Source: Rachycentron canadum (lineage: Eukaryota > Chordata > Actinopteri > Carangiformes > Rachycentridae). Taken from it: DNA of 64,000 nt. The stretch spans positions 10,288,464-10,352,463 of the forward strand of contig CM076648.1 of assembly GCA_038496675.1 (NCBI GenBank), written 5' to 3'. Numbering within the stretch: position 1 is the first letter of the stretch; every line of letters starts with the position of its first letter. Positions 22,055-35,300 of this stretch are shown here, one piece after another. The notes under the pieces were generated by a model, which saw only the letters and a list, made by a program, of their open reading frames with translations, was not told the origin of the DNA and searched no databases. The translations under genes and the position numbers were made by a program.

Positions 22055-25000
22055 TGAGCTGCTTCTTTTGCTCTTAAAAGCCCCACCAAGGGAACTATGA
22101 AAACGATTTTCCTTTCACCTCCCTCCTTTCTTCCAACGGATCCCCCTGTGACGTCACTGCAGACCGCTGCCCTCAAGTTGCATGGGAAGCAGCAGAACAT
22201 CTAAACACAGGAGAAAAATACAGATGTTACGAAGACCCTATTGACTATTGACATCACCAGAATAATTGGGAAGACATATCAATCAATGAACTTTCTCTTT
22301 TCTTTCGTCTTAATTGGTTTCCACAATCTCTTTGCTTAGTAATACTGTTTACCACAAACACCCTCCACCCAGCACCATTATCACCCACAACAGCACATAT
22401 GCACACCATTTACTGTGGTACTTTACCACTCAAATCACTGTAGAGAAAAAGTGTTGCCCACTATGAGCACTGCAGTAACCATAGTTCTATTTTTAAGTCA
22501 TAATGCATTAAAACATTTTACTCTATTGATATTTATGATTGGCTTTGCATTCAGACTTTTTATATGAACCCCTAAATCCTGTAATGGCAGCAGAAAAAGC
22601 TTTGAAGGTCTATTTAGTGCAGTCATAAACTTCTTGGATTACGCCTTTTTTGACCCTCCATATCTTGAGTGATATAACTTGTAAGAGAGTTGTATTCATT
22701 TTGAATTACATTAATTTGCTTAAAGCATGTTTGAGCATTGTTAGAATCACAGTCACACCTTGATTCAAGCTTGGAGGGGATTTTCTGGTTCTGTAGTAGA
22801 TCTCTTTATCCTATGTTTCTATAGGAAGTAGTCTACAGTTGTTTTGTCACAGTGATAAGAGCATGAACAGATCCAAGATGCCCAGTTTGATCACCTCTGG
22901 ATAGTGTCAGAGAACATGCTAAGACTTTCCCACACAGCTCCCCTAAAATCATCTCATTTGTAGCTTTAGTTTTAGATGTGTATATTCAACGGTTATTTGC
23001 TTTGCATAGCTTGAGGATGTTCATTCATTAGGATGGATATAATCCAAGCCTGAAATTTATCTGAAGACAAGTTGATTGCATTTGTGTTGGGGATCTATGT
23101 TTAAACTTTTCCTGCATCTGTGTCCTCACAGTCTGGCTTGCAATTTAGATACATTTCAGATTTGTTTAACCTTGTTGAACTTAGTCACCATGCACATACA
23201 TGTAAATGAAGCTTGTTATGAATGTAGTTACATGCACTGAATGCTTTTTCCCCCCTCAAGTCTTCTTTTTCATGGCTGTCTTCTTTGATGGGGACACTTC
23301 ATCTTATTGGCACTATTTTTGTGAAACTATGTTTTTTTTTTTTCTGCAGTAATTTGACTTAATTATTTATGCCTGATATCAAAGTGATGTGCCTTTCTGA
23401 CTTAGCTAGATAAAAGCCCCTGAACTATTGAGTTCTATATGAGCTTTGTTTGTAAGTCTGCTTGTGTGCTGGCTGATTGTGTTTTCAATCTGAGAGAAAT
23501 GGTCCTGATGGATTTGACTTGGTATATCACTTTACTTTTTCAGTTCTATATCTCATATAGTCACCCACTAATACTGATCTACATGGATGTCTTTTTGTCT
23601 CAATTTTGACAAAAAGTTAAATTATAGCTACATCATGATTCTTTTTTCCCCTTATTCTGTGTGGAAGACTGTCCATTAAAAATGCCTGTTGGATGTTCAT
23701 AATGACAAGTCCTAAAAACAAAGCAAAAGAATATGGCAGCTAATAGATGTAAACTTTTCGTAAGCTGGCATCAAAGTTTAAAGTGTTTTTGAAGGGTATA
23801 AATGTTCAACTGAAGTGAAATGTCATTAAGATTTCCCTCCCGTCAACAAACACTGAAATGTGCGTCTGGATCACTTGGTGAGATAATGGGACAGGTTGTT
23901 CTGTGGTGACTGTTAGTTTAATTTCTTGGCTCTTGTCTTCTCCAAATCAGAATTGTGACCATGCTGTTGGGGACAGTAACCTTAATACCTCACAATGTTC
24001 TCTCTTTCTGTTAACTTTCAGTGGCAGTAGATTGAAAGCTTTGTTTAGTCATGAATTGCAATCAAGGGGAGCATCTGCATGAGAGAAACTAATGGTAGTT
24101 TGTACATCTCATTACTTAAGCTTAGCAGCCCTACGATGCTGTGTTGAGATCCTCAGATGTTCAATCAGGCTGTATACTTCTTTTCACTATGCTTCACTAT
24201 CTTCTAACTTCTGTGACCAAATCAGAGAGACTATTAGCTTTGGAAATATTTTTGAGCTATGATATGTGTATATGGAGAAAATTATTTCAGTTATTTCTGT
24301 TGTTGACAAATGCTCTATTGGCTTTTTTTCTGTACATATTGAGGGCTTTTACAATTTTTGTCTCTTGTACTATCTTTCATCCTTTTTTTAGATACCATTT
24401 TCTAAAAATTCCAATTATTCACAATGTATATTGTCTAAATAGATCTAGTCAACATCAGTCTATTAAGACTTCCCTGTACCATCACTCATTCATTGTAAAA
24501 GATATATGATCTGCTGCCTGTACATTGTATATAGTTGTAAAACAAACAAAAGCTGATCAGATTAAATAAAACCCACATGAAGACTTAAATGATTAGCTAG
24601 GAAGTATAATTGTATGCATATATGTACAAAACAGAATCTTAAAAGGATGCAATTGAGCTGCATTTGATTTACTATTCATACTTCATGATCAGATGTGTCA
24701 TCTTTACTTATTTTATGGAGATAGTTGGTGAGTCAGAAGACTACTTGTTGGGGTTCCTTTGGATGTTGAGAAAAGGGTTGAATCTGACCTAACAGATGCT
24801 GTCGGAATAATGTACTGTACTACTGATAAACCTAAGCACAGTGCTGCACAGCGGCATAAGTGGCACCTTACTTCATCTGCTTCCCTGGCCCTTAAACGTC
24901 TCAAGCATCCACACCCTCCTTTGAAGAGGTTTCTTGCGAAGATATAACTCTTCCCCCCAGCCTTTTATGTGTGCGTTTAGTGTCCTGCACTCTCAACAAT

Positions 25001-26690
25001 TCACATCACTTGCACCTCCTACCTACAAATCGATTCATGAAATTATGCCCCTTGGTCTTGGTGTGTTCGCTCTCATTGGTCGCTTTTTAGTCTGCATTGT
25101 AGTACCTTCCAATAAGAATCATGTCTCAAACAAGCAAGGCCACTACTAGTGCCACACAAGGAGGTTTTTAACCTCACCGTGATTTATTCTTTCCCCCTTA
25201 GGGCTAGTAGGTTTAAATTAAAATGGTTTTATCAGGACAAGAGCAGATCGCAGTGTTTTGTGTCCTGTGGTTCCAGATGTGTATGGAGCAGCAGTGTCCT
25301 TCCAAGGTCTGAACACTACAGGGATTTCTATTGGCCTCCTTTCTTTACTTTTGTCCCTTATCACTCATGTTATTTGCCTCTGCATGGCACACCTTTCAGC
25401 CTCACTTTTTAATCTCTGATATGGTGGTGAGAGAGTGGGGCTGTATCATAATTTCAGATTCATCTGAGCCCTCGCTATTTTGGCAGGATGAGGGACAAAG
25501 GCAATGGATAAATTCTTTCTTTGTTGAGGTCTTTTTTGATTTTGTGTGTTATGGAGCGCAGCTTCACCATCCTTAAAACAAACCTCGGACAAGCCTGTGC
25601 AACAAGCTAATAACCACAAGGGGGAGCTGTGCAAAACGGAAGGCTGACGGGATGGGAAAGGAAGTTTCATACATCTATTCCTGAATGTTTTGTTGGTGTT
25701 GTTTGTATTGTCTTATTCAACCAGTGTGTACCCTTGTTAATCACATCTGATCAGTTCTTTCAATGATACCGTAATTCATGCAGTTTTAAATGTATAAATC
25801 GAAATGAACCCAACATAAGTGCTTTGGACAGTGTAACTTAAAATGGAAGAGAAGAAAAGAAATGGAAACTAGTACCCCTCAGCGGTGTGATCAGCGTTTG
25901 AAGATATATTACTGTGTGTGTGAGAGTGGGTGAGCGAGAGAGAGAAATAATCATGTTTGAGAGATGGCGTGTGACATGTCTTTTATCTAGGTAGGACATG
26001 ATTTGATTTGATTTTATTATTTTTTGGCTGCAATTTCAACTTTCAGCTTCTGAGCTGCATGTGAAAACCAGTGTAAATAATGTCATTTCTACTCTTGACC
26101 TGAGAGTTTTTTTTGAAATGCAAGAAAAATTCAAACTATAAAATCTGTCACACCACGTTCATAGGTCAGGACTAACATGTACAATAGGACGTTGTTCAGA
26201 TAGTGCTCACAATACTGTTAATGTTTTTAAGAGGGTGTTGAAAGTGTGCATCCATCATTTGGATTAATTGGATAATTGATTTCTGCCTTTTCCTTGTTGG
26301 TGTGAATTCAGGCTTGGAAGAGTATCAGAATTACCACCATGTTCATGTTCCCTGTTTAATCAAAAAATGCATCCATTGTATTTTGAAAACAAAATCTGTT
26401 TGTAACCCCCCAGGCCTGTCCTGACTGTAAAAAAAAAAAAACAATGTTATCTGATTTGTTGGGGGGAGGGTGAAAACATAAGGTTCACTTTTTCCAGTCA
26501 CATTTGACATGTTGAACCCCAGTTCCATGGTTTCAAGGTGAGTGTGAATGTCAGACTGAAAGTATGAAATGATTAAAGATGAGAAGTTGTAAACTATTAA
26601 ATGGGATATTTTCAATTTATGCTGTGTATTCTTGTCTTTGGGTTGGAGAAAATGATCAAGCGAATAAAAAGTTAAATAAAAATCTAGTTG
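22055..26690 (+). other. AP1G1: AP1G1 3' UTR region
   Basis: About 4.6 kb after the stop without any recognisable coding exon, T- and A-rich. AATAAA signals occur at 24565-24570, 26663-26668 and 26675-26680. The last pair is the likely distal cleavage site and the first a possible proximal one. The real transcript end is not visible from sequence alone. Confidence 0.55.
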
Positions 26691-26699
26691 AACTATGGT

Positions 26700-28500
26700 A
26701 GTTTGTTTTCTTGGTTTGGGGGTGTGATGTTATAATTTGATATATTCAAAATGAATGTTCTTATTTGGGCTTTTCCTTGTGAAGAATAGGAGGGCACATG
26801 TAATGAAATGCTATACCGTTCATACCAAAGTGTCTGTCCCTTTAACCATTTTAGGTTGATCAGACCATTGCTAATATCGTTGCAACTTATTCAACGTGAC
26901 TTCTCAACTTGATTTTTGCAATGGATCTGTACAGGATTTTTGCCTCAATCAGATCACATTACCTTTTTTCTTAAGTATTAAATTGTTTGCATTAGCCAGA
27001 AAATCAGTTGTATTCATAGGTTCCTCAATTGATTTTGCAGAAATTGTACTACGTTGAGATATTTACAGATATTGCAGAGGAATTAATCCACATTACCCAC
27101 CCCTAGTTCAAATGATTTTATTACATGATAAACTTGACCCTATAAATTTCAGTGTTTGCACTTGTGTTTGTTATTTAATTGCTTTTAATTGGTCAAAGTA
27201 TAAAGAGTCAGTACATTAATTCAAAAACATCTAATATCCATGTAACTGCTTTTAATCTGCATCCAATGAATAGTGTAGGAAATACATGAGCATGAAGGGC
27301 CCCTGTGGGAATCAAAATGTTATCACCTTATGTGATATATTAAGTGGGGCCTTGTGAACTGTTGAAGTTTAAGATAAGAGTCAGTTGGTTATTTTCACAG
27401 AAGAAATTTTGACATGTACAAAAAGTACAGGTAAAATAATGAATGATATATGAATTCCATGTATCTGCTTCAATTTCAGGGTCCTGATGGTGGCTAACTA
27501 TCACGATTGAATACCTGAAGAGAGCAAAGCCATTATTAATGTCCTTAATAACAACTGCACTTACAGTGACAAGCCAGATGTCAGCAGTGGAAAAAGCCTA
27601 CTCCTTTGCTGGGAATTCAGTATTAAAGTGAAGTATTAACATGTCTGTAGCTTGGAGTTCCTATCACTTTTCATGGTTTTCCTGTAAGGGCCCATTAAGT
27701 GACCTCAATTCATCCCACAAATGACGCAGCTACTTCTCAGAATGAGGTACAATAACACTTGTCAATATAAGTATGGCTGCAGCTAATGATTTTTCATTAT
27801 CAATTAATCTGTTGGTTATTTCATTAATTGCTTAGTTTAGAAGTTATCTGTAAAACTGGGATAGAACAGTTATCCAATCACATTTTTCCTTTTTTATCTC
27901 TAGGCAGAGTAAAGGTTTAGTGGTTCACTCCTTGATCTGGCTTTCTGCAATATACTTTATATGATATTATCCACAACCTTAGATGCTTTTGATACTTGTG
28001 GACACTTACAGACTAAAGGAGCATAATGAAGTGAGACAGACAGTTAGACCTAATGACCTCTTCAAAGTTAGTTACTGGTTTATGATGCTAGTAGAGCTGA
28101 TGACATGTTTAATTCCCTTATAATGTTGGACATTTTAATCTATGGGCACTACGTAAAATGTTAGGCCAACTAAGTTAATGAATTATAAATTAATGTGTAA
28201 CGTTAAATACATAAATAAAAACAGCTTAGCTCTAGAAAGTGTCGCTTTAAATGAGTAATTTAACAACAAAACTCGTCCGGAGCTGAACTTACTCCTCTAT
28301 GGACATGTTCTAATTATTGAAATTTTCATTTCATTTAGTTTCATTCATGTTTAATAAACCATTTCGCTTTATGGTTTAATTTTAATCTACTCTCTTGGTA
28401 ATTTTAGGTTTGAATAGGTTTGCATTACATTGTATTGCATGAATTATACCAAACCAAACAACCCAAACATTAATAATGTCGTTAATGGGTCACAGCTTTC
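26700..28500. other. Intergenic region between AP1G1 and PHLPP2
   Basis: AT-rich, without recognised genes. A 5' fragment of the same kind of interspersed repeat as at 1.8 kb lies at 27775-27870. The two genes are about 2 kb apart, measured from the distal poly(A) signal to the PHLPP2 5' region. Confidence 0.5.
27775..27870. repeat. Fragment of common teleost interspersed repeat
   Basis: GGCTGCAGCTAATGATTTTT followed by CATTATCAATTAATCTGTTG and TTAATTGCTTAGTTT. This resembles the start of an abundant fish element whose copies begin with a GCTGCAACTAAYGATTA-like sequence. Confidence 0.55.
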
Positions 28501-28875
28501 TCACTTATAAACTGCAGCTCTGTTGCAGAACAGCTGGGTCGGTTTATTGAGCAGAAAAGCTCCACAAGGGCATTTCTTTCCCCCACCCCCATGAAAAAGG
28601 GGGAAATCATCAAGTGGTCTTGTCTGAAGAGTAATGTAATAAGGCTCCCCCCTCAGAAAGGGGCAGTGGCTGTTGAATAATAAATACCCTGGACCCGCCC
28701 ATTTAATGTTTATTGATCAGCTCTCCGGCAGGCCCGTCTGACAGCAGTCAAATTCAGTCTGGATATGGCGTCGCTGCAATGACACAGGATGCATTTTCAC
28801 CCCTCCGTGGGAATTTGCCAGTCACGTACCGGGACGGCACTTCTCGGTTTTTGTCGCCGTTAGCAGGGCTCATCC
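28500..28875 (+). promoter_or_regulatory. PHLPP2: PHLPP2 promoter / 5' UTR region
   Basis: G+C and CpG rise toward the first coding exon. CCCGCCC, a GC-box-like site, is at 28694-28700. Two upstream ATGs occur: 28765, a five-codon frame, and 28779, out of frame and overlapping the main start. An in-frame TAG lies five codons before the chosen ATG (28861-28863), fixing the 5' limit of the frame. Confidence 0.5.
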
Positions 28876-29088
28876 ATGGCGATGGAGGACGAGGACAATA
28901 ACGCAGCGGCCGTTGCGACTAACACCCAAACGGGCGGCAAGAAAGGAGGTGATGTCGGAGATAACGGGGCTTGCATAGACAGGCAGCCGGACACGGTGGT
29001 CCACCAAGCGGGGCTGAATCAGACTGCAGGTCGTGGCAGCCGCAGTGGCACCGGAGCTCATGCTGCCACAGGGATCCGAGTGCTAAAG
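28876..29088 (+). CDS. PHLPP2: PHLPP2 coding exon 1, N-terminal extension (aa 1-71)
   Basis: Starts MAMEDEDNNAAAVATN, rich in Gly, Ala and acidic residues, and ends GIRVLK. Human PHLPP2 starts MKRNGSR, but the equivalent Met is Ile here (IKRNGSR), so translation must begin upstream. The only donor that keeps frame with exon 2 is the non-canonical AAG|GCAAGA (GC at 29089-29090). GT alternatives at 29030 and 29109 are out of phase. Confidence 0.7.
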
Positions 29089-29348
29089 GCAAGAGGGTTT
29101 ATTTTCATGTAATGCAGTGGGTGATTGAAACAGGACAAAGTGCCCGACAACATATCTCTATATTGTGTTACATGTCAGGGGGGGTTTCTTACATTGCAGT
29201 GGGTGAATCTAACGGGACATGAGAATTAAAACGCACCCTTGCAATATTATGTAACAGCTGTAATGTCAGGTGATTGATATGGTCTGGATAATGATTGATC
29301 TGTGGATGATTGCCTTTCAGTCAGGAATGAACCAGAGCCAATTAACAG

Positions 29349-29382
<34 letters not shown>

Positions 29383-32300
29383 GGCTGGTGGAGCTTTTAT
29401 AGGAAGGCCCACCTCTTAACAATTTTTATGACATTTTAGGGCAAGACACACGTGTGATGACATGTAGGTCCCTAAGGACTCAACTCACAGGGAAGCTGCG
29501 TCCCCATACAGGCTCTCAGCACTGTTCAGTCTGATGTATGTGCTTTACTCAGTTACTGTATTTGAAGGAACACATACATCAAAATCATCAAGTAAAATAG
29601 GATGTTAATAAATGGATAATTTTATGAGTAAAGAACTGATTTTTTTTTTTTTAAAAAATTATATTTCTGCTAATAGATCATGGCTATAAAACCACAATTC
29701 AGTCAGTGTGAACAGTTAAGGGCATCGGTTAGTTTTATTTCATGCCTGCTGACATCATTAACAAATAAAGTTACGTCTCTAATAGTCAGTAAGTAAATGC
29801 CACGTCTTTCCTAAAATATGTTGAGATATGTTGAGTTGCTGAGGCACAACAAACAGGATGTGTTACAGTTACTGTCCATATGTATTATCAGTCTATACGG
29901 GAGCGACCTGAAAAACTGAGCCAGGTCAGCCAGCATTCATTGACAAACATTTATCCATGTGGGGTGACAAAATATACAGCAAATATTCAGCATCTGCTCT
30001 TTTCTATCTCGCTCTAGGATGGGTTGACTGAACATAGATGCTCTTATTCAGCATAGCCCTGCTACACATTCACACTGGGACACAGCTGCCTGAGTCAAAC
30101 ACAGACACTGCACAAGCATTGTCTGTGTTTGGTAGGTAGCTGATAGGCAGTTTGCTTTCACTGTGGTCGTAGTTTTTTCAACAGGTGTGGGACTTAAACT
30201 AACTTCTGTCTGGTCACATCTTTGCCTCTGTGTAACCTTTTGACTCATTTACGCAGTGAAAGTGAAAGCCTAGAGTAGAAGCTGAAGAATCAAAATCAAA
30301 AGGAAAAAACTTATATCTATGGTGACAAGCAATTGATTATTAAATCTTTTTATCATGTAATAATACTAAATATATTTTGGTTAGAGCTAAGAGGTTCAAA
30401 ACAAAATACGTATTTCATTATAATTTCATTGTCATTTTTGGCTCTGTGAAGTGTTGTTTTTTCATTGAATATCACAATTAAATGAGGCAACATTTGTAAA
30501 AGGTATTGATGGCACCTAGAAGCAACTAAACTGGATTGTGTCTAGACTCGTGCATTTATAACCTGTCTAGAAATATTCTGAGTAGATGTGAGGTTAAGGT
30601 CCATCCTTGACACGCAGTGTCAGAATAGTAGATAGATGTTTTTGCTACTTGGACCAAATATTGTACTTTGCTGTGCATGTGAGTTTTTCATTTTATCATT
30701 TTAGTGTGACATTTGTCTTTTTTAATGTCAAATTTAGATTACATTGCATAATTTTAAGGAAAAACATTAGGCTACTACACATCCAGCTGTGACCAGAGCA
30801 AGAGAAAACAGTAACAACATGATATTATGGTTCCTGTTAGTAATTTAATCACAGACTACATCCTCACTGAGAAAGGTAACAGAATAACGAAATGTTGAGT
30901 TCAAAAAGGTTGAGTCTAGAGGAAGGAAAGCAATTGCAAGTGTGTTCAGTGTAATGACGGAAATGTGAAGTTACTTAGTTGCTTATAACTGAATATTGAT
31001 TGTAAAACATTGATTACTTTCATCCCTCTACCCAAGTGTAAATACACTTGGGAAGGTATTCCTCACTACATCAGCAGAATAGCCATTATTCCAGGTGTAT
31101 ACAGGTGGATACAACCCATGGCTGTTAGACATGCTGATATATACAGTATGTATCTGATGTTGATCTCTGTGTTAAAATTATTCTTTCTCTGTCAGCAGCG
31201 CAACATAAAGCGGAATGGGAGTCGTGGCTGTGTGACAAGAAAGACCAGATTTGGATCACGAGAGCGGGACTGGCTGAAGGGGGACACCCAGCGGGGCTGT
31301 GTGTGTCTGTATGGGGGGGCAGTGGATCCTCAGCCACCTGCTTCTGGCCCACAGGCCTCTTCCACCCCTCAGACAGACCTGCAGTTGGTGCTCTGCTCCA
31401 CCACCACCACAGTGGAGGAGCTGTGTGCTCAGAGGAATGGACAGGGCCTTTATGTTCAGCTGCATGGAGACTTAATCAGGTAAGGTCAATAAAGTAAAGT
31501 TATACTTGATTTCCACTGCTTTTGATCCACAGTGCACCAGTTATTCTGAAATGCAAATGCATGCATCCAACATAGTCCTGTATCAGTGTCATCACTGTGT
31601 CTAGTCAAAACAGTCCCATCTGACAGCCCACAGCTTAATGTACAGTCATGTCCTAACATAGAAATGGAAAAAGTGAAATAAAACATAACTTGAAGTGTAA
31701 AAAGATGCTTTGGTTTGTGGTTATGCCAGTGCAGTGCATATGAAGCATGAGACGCAGCAGGTTTAGACAGCTGCACTGGTAAAAATGAAAGCACATCTCT
31801 TTCATGGGATACACAAATAAACCCAACTGAACTGGGAGTAATATAAAAATAAATATTTAACATAAGAAATCTAAAAGTGTTGTATTTATAAATACATCTT
31901 TGACATTTATATAAAATAAAAAACCCTACAGGGACATGACGTTCACTTTATATCCTATCCATGAAGACCACAAACAGCGTGTCATCTTGAGCAGGCTAGA
32001 GTTAATTCAGAGAGGGAAAACACAATACTGAGGACCTGCTGCAGTTTTCCCAAATTCCATACTCCCACAGGATCTCACCCAGGATCCCTCATGGCTGTAG
32101 CCTCTCTCAGCTCCAGAAGACATATGACATATGACATAAGACATAAGACATATCAGAAACCCATGATTATCTGTGAAAGGATAAAAAGTTGGCCCACTGA
32201 TCTGTGACCAGGAAAGCCATTTGAAGGGAGAGTCTAAAATAACAAAAACAAGTTATAGCTTAATTCATTGTGGCTTATAGTGTATTCCATGTGAATCATA

Positions 32301-35300
32301 CTATCTGCTCATTTTTTTAAATGATGGAGGATATTAACACAGAGGAAATTCAGAAATCTTCTAAGATGTGGGGTAACAGCAAAAATGCCAGTAGGTGCTT
32401 TTAAAGTGGAGACTTGTTAATGGTTCTGTTTGCGAGCATTAATGGCTGGACAGTTGTGCCCTGAGTGTGCTGCAGATATTGTGCTGGAAACATGAACAGA
32501 ATGAATTGTTAATCTCTTTAGAGGCTGGTGGACAACTCTATGATCAACTAACAGCGTATGAACCATCATCATATTTTCCCTGATTAAAAACCCAAGGCAT
32601 TGCAGAGTAATGGTGAATGGGAGTAAATGAAAGGCTTTTGGTAAGCCTGTGGATAGACTGTGACGGTCCAGTTTATATTCCAGCGGCACAGCTCTTAAAT
32701 TGCAATCTGCCACTGAGTATGACTGGTTGGATTTAAATTCAATATCAAAGTCTTCACCATTCAAAAACAGAGTATTGGAGACTTAATAAAAATAGGACTT
32801 CTGTTTATACAAAGGAAATTTCCATTCCCACAGGTAGCATATAGGGAAAAGATAAGTCAAGGTTCCATTACATGCATTACATTTCATGTCCTTTGAAAAT
32901 ACATGAGCCATTTATATTTGACCTTAAAAGGACTTCTAGTTTTATATCTTTTATTCTCTTTTAACTATTCTTAGGTAAATATTCTATGTGTAATAAGTTT
33001 TATTACTGATACATACACTGTGTAAATGAGAGTATGAAGCATACAAAGCTGTTGACAGCACTGAAAAGGGATTTGCAAGTAAGGACGTGATGGAAGGGAT
33101 GGGAGCTTTTTTTAGTGATTTTCTTTTTATAGCTTTTAGTAATGTACTGCTGCAGGAAGACTTGGTCTGGGTTCCTTCCTGCTCAGGGAGTGTTGTTTTT
33201 TTCAGTTAGACAAACTCTCTTTTAAAGTAAATTTACTGGCTATGGATTTGTGGAGGACTTCCATCCATTCATTCATCCAACAGGGTGAGCAGAGTCCAGT
33301 GCTCTATTTCCCTGCAGCATGCTCTTCCATGGGGACCCCTAATTGCCCCCAGGATAGATGGATTCAGACATGTTCTGGGTATGCCTGGGGTTTCCTCTGA
33401 GCTTGCCACACCCAGCAGACTTCCAAAGGGAGTGTCCCTCACATTGCAACTGGCTTCTCTCAGAAGAGTTAGCGGCTCGATGCCATGGGCCTCCCAAATC
33501 ACTGAGCTCCTTATGCTGAAATGTATAATGAAACCAACCACCCTGCAGAGAAATCTCATCTAATTTTCTTCTATCTACTGTACTGCAAGATGATGAACCA
33601 GACCAATTACAAGTACCCCTATAGTGGTTTTGAAAGATCATTCAGAACCTCAGACAGGATTGTGATTGTTTGAAGGTCTGGTGGCCCATGTAGCCTGGTC
33701 AAGTACAACAAAATAATTACATGATGTCTTGTGTTCTCACCACAGACAAGAGAAAGGGGAGTGGCTCAGTTTAAGGCCTATTGTAAGATGGGAAAAATTA
33801 AAACAGACTAGGCATTGTGAACGTTTGCAACAGAAAACAGTTGTTTGATGTTTGTGATAAAATTTCTTCAGGTTCATAGCAGTTTGAACTGCCATGTGAC
33901 TAAAATTAGTCAAGTTCTAATCTGGCAACACTGTCTACTTACACATAGCATGGATTTAGGTTGTATAGTATAAGCTTTACTCTATTATGGAATGATTATT
34001 GATGTGTAGTGGCCAGTGCAGTACAAGGACAGTAGCTCATTAGTTTTACACAGTTGGGAATCTTCCTTTTCCTCTATTTGATTTGCTAAAGACAACTTCC
34101 CTATCCACTTGGTCCCTATGGTAAGAAACTGAAACCTTGCTAAATGATCTATGACTGCTGAGGTATCACATCTTGCCACAAACTAACGGAAAATAAACCC
34201 TGATGATACTTAAACACACCTCTCCAGCCTTTGTTGTAGCTGCTATTCAAGTAGTTTTTTTGCACACCCTGTTAAAAATTACACTGACTTTTTTAAGAAA
34301 TAGAAATGAAAACTAGAAGTTGATAATTCTGGCCCAGTTGCACATATATTATTGCATACTAAACTAAATTTCACACCCTTACACATAGACATTATATATA
34401 GTATGTGCTGTGTATCCATATTTGATGTACTGTATGTTTATACGTCTTAACTTTGTACCTCTTCAACAGGAAGAATTTTTCTCTTCCGAGTTGGTCTTGA
34501 CTCTTCTGCTATGCCATTCAAAAACTGTCTCCTATTTTTAATGGATATAAATAAAGTGTCCACTGTTAGTTTGGTGTTAATGCATTGTATAAGAAAATGG
34601 TGTAACTGTTTGTGGTGGACACTGTGACACCACCTCTCCTCTTGTCCTATAGGAGGCTGGACCCTTCTGAGCGTCCGCTCCAGATTCTGTATGACTACCT
34701 GGCAGCTATGGGCTATGCAGACCCCGTACGAGTGCAGCAAGAAGCAGCCAATTCAGACCTCAGCTGTTTGATCCGTTTCTATAGTGGTGAGTATGCACAC
34801 ACATGGGCCATAGTCCCCAATCTTTACTATCTGCTGTTGGACAGTGGGATCTGGTAGGAACCCAGTGTCTTCCTCTGAAAACAGACTTGAAGGTCAATGG
34901 TTCCAAAACAGCTTTACATCCTCTTTAGATCTTCTTCTACGATGCCTTGAGTTTATGACAGACAGTATAGCCTGTGATACTACAAATCCTGATCCTTCAT
35001 CTTGTGGTCTTTCTACATCCCCATGTGGGCTGCCATTCACCTGCTGTTGTCAACATATTCCCACGACCATATATTAATGCATTAGCAGAATTAATTTCTT
35101 TGGAGAAAACACTGGCAGCTGCCCTAACATTAACAGTGCACAAGACCTGCATGACTGTGCCTTAAGAACTGCATGTGTCATAATACAGCTCACATAGAGT
35201 CACAAACATTTTTAGCTGTCTGGTCTGGTCATTGGTGTAATGATACTTTTACAGTAGGAGCAATTAAGGGAATTTCCATTAAGGGTAAATCGTGAACCAT

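Noticed and set aside
24141..24509. 122-codon frame in the AP1G1 3' UTR
   Set aside because: Hydrophobic chance frame in T-rich sequence, with no similarity recognised.
29030..29110. GT donors at 29030 and 29109 for PHLPP2 exon 1
   Set aside because: Both leave the wrong phase for joining exon 2.
29452..29536. Possible C/D snoRNA (GTGATGA ... CTGA) in PHLPP2 intron 1
   Set aside because: No convincing terminal stem and poor box spacing.
31010..31195. In-frame ATGs directly upstream of PHLPP2 exon 2
   Set aside because: The sequence looks intronic with a good pyrimidine tract and acceptor; the CpG-rich exon at 28876 is a better start, though an alternative start here is not excluded.
31486..31863. 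125-codon minus-strand frame in PHLPP2 intron 2
   Set aside because: No protein family resemblance; consistent with chance.
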